A stretch of 64,000 nucleotides of DNA from Bog-756 sp963812525 (GTDB taxonomy: Bacteria; Actinomycetota; Acidimicrobiia; Acidimicrobiales; RAAP-2), in contig CAWEVL010000010.1 in the NCBI GenBank assembly GCA_963812525.1, forward strand, positions 62,001 to 126,000. The letters are read 5' to 3'. A program made the translations under genes and the position numbers. The notes below the pieces were generated by a model. It saw only the letters and a list, made by a program, of their open reading frames with translations. It was not told where the DNA came from and did no database searches. Within the stretch, counting starts at the first letter, position 1, and the number at the start of each line of letters is the position of its first letter. Positions 63,498-64,000 of this stretch are shown piece by piece.

Positions 63498-63900
63498 GGG
63501 ACCCTCGCACGTGACTCATGTTCGAACGTCGAGGCGTGGAGAGACAGGTAACCTTACGTCGCATGGGCTGCCCGGAGCCGCAATCGGGTCGAAGACGACT
63601 GGCGCCGCTGGCCGGCGGTGCCGGGAGGCGACAACGTTGAGCCAAGTCTCCTCCATCGAGGCTGGTCTCCCTCCCCCGGCCGCCAGTAGGTCCGTAACGG
63701 CGTTGGCGTGAGGATGCCTCCCCCCTCCGGCCCTCTCGGACTCGGCTACCGTCGCCGGAACGCCCGCTTCAGACTGACCGATGGGGGAGAGACCGACCGC
63801 CAGGGCGCTGATTCCGGTGCATGGTTGTTCGGGCCTGAGTCCGCCACTCGTAGTCTCGGATCAGGCCGCCGACCGGCCTGGAAAGCGACGTGAGGATGCC
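63498..63900. other. Intergenic region
   Basis: About 400 bases. GTGAGGATGCC occurs twice (near 63707 and 63890). Short open frames here are Arg/Pro-rich and unconvincing. Confidence 0.4.
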
Positions 63901-64000
63901 ATGAGCGAGAACGACGAATGGTCACCTGACCAGCCATCCGGTTCCGACCCCTTCGAGCAGGGCGACGAGGCACTCGACGAGAAGGCCCAGCTCGACTCCG
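63901..64000 (+). CDS. Partial CDS, acidic N-terminus, unknown
   Basis: Starts at the ATG at 63901 after GTGAGGATGCC and runs off the window: M-S-E-N-D-E-W-S-P-D-Q-P-S-G-S-D-P-F-E-Q. Only 33 residues are visible, all acidic and polar. No family can be named. Confidence 0.45.
   Translation, partial: MSENDEWSPDQPSGSDPFEQGDEALDEKAQLDS

Noticed and set aside
1..64000. CRISPR arrays, prophage or restriction-type defence genes
   Set aside because: All tandem repeats seen are coding and contiguous, with no spacers. No cas, phage structural, restriction or toxin-antitoxin family was recognised.

Overview
The window is high-GC DNA with GC-rich third codon positions, actinobacterial ECF sigma/anti-sigma pairs, mycothiol-type maleylpyruvate isomerase/DinB folds, and several secreted proteins built from 42-residue G-Y-W-L-V-A-S-D-G-G repeats. 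I associate that repeat with Acidimicrobiia-type actinobacteria, so an uncultured or little-studied member of that class is the best guess. This rests on gene content and composition, not on a marker gene.

Layout. (1) 0-10.1 kb holds ordinary metabolic and regulatory genes: hotdog thioesterase, SDR, SRPBCC protein, GH13 glucosidase, XRE regulator, class III aminotransferase, polytopic membrane protein and a secreted repeat protein. Almost every one of these carries one or more single-base frameshifts, so this end looks like poorly polished sequence or a decaying segment. (2) 10.8-26.6 kb is intact. It has a secreted metallophosphoesterase with its own repeat domain, a G1-family peptidase, and an ECF sigma factor with a Ser/Gly-rich membrane protein. 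A tightly coupled operon follows: two COG4315 secreted proteins, a membrane di-iron hydroxylase, DoxX, ECF sigma and a zinc anti-sigma. The section ends with a second polytopic membrane protein and a 14-TM drug exporter. (3) 26.6-63.4 kb is an accessory region with looser gene packing, lower GC and many short genes (VOC, NTF2/SnoaL, DinB and MDMPI folds, lipoproteins, a TPR-cyclase, an FAD monooxygenase, methyltransferases). It contains broken genes and mobile DNA: an IS110 element with its probable bridge-RNA region, a second truncated identical IS110 copy, a group II intron reverse-transcriptase remnant fused to a decayed repeat gene, and a truncated plus a complete IS481-type element. (4) The right end is a tRNA-Arg(CCT) gene whose 3' end is duplicated 1.3 kb away, as at an attachment site, followed by the start of another gene at the window edge.

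Working together. The clearest functional unit is the operon at 18.1-22.4 kb, where four consecutive genes overlap by ATGA. The sigma and anti-sigma genes are therefore translated with the membrane enzymes they probably control. A second unit is the HTH plus Clp-N-domain pair at 48.06-48.78 kb, preceded by two palindromic operators. A third is the YCII protein plus ECF42-type sigma factor at 53.9-55.6 kb. The most unusual protein theme is the 42-residue repeat, which occurs 6, 6 and 12 times in the three complete proteins and suggests a six-bladed propeller module attached to different secreted partners.
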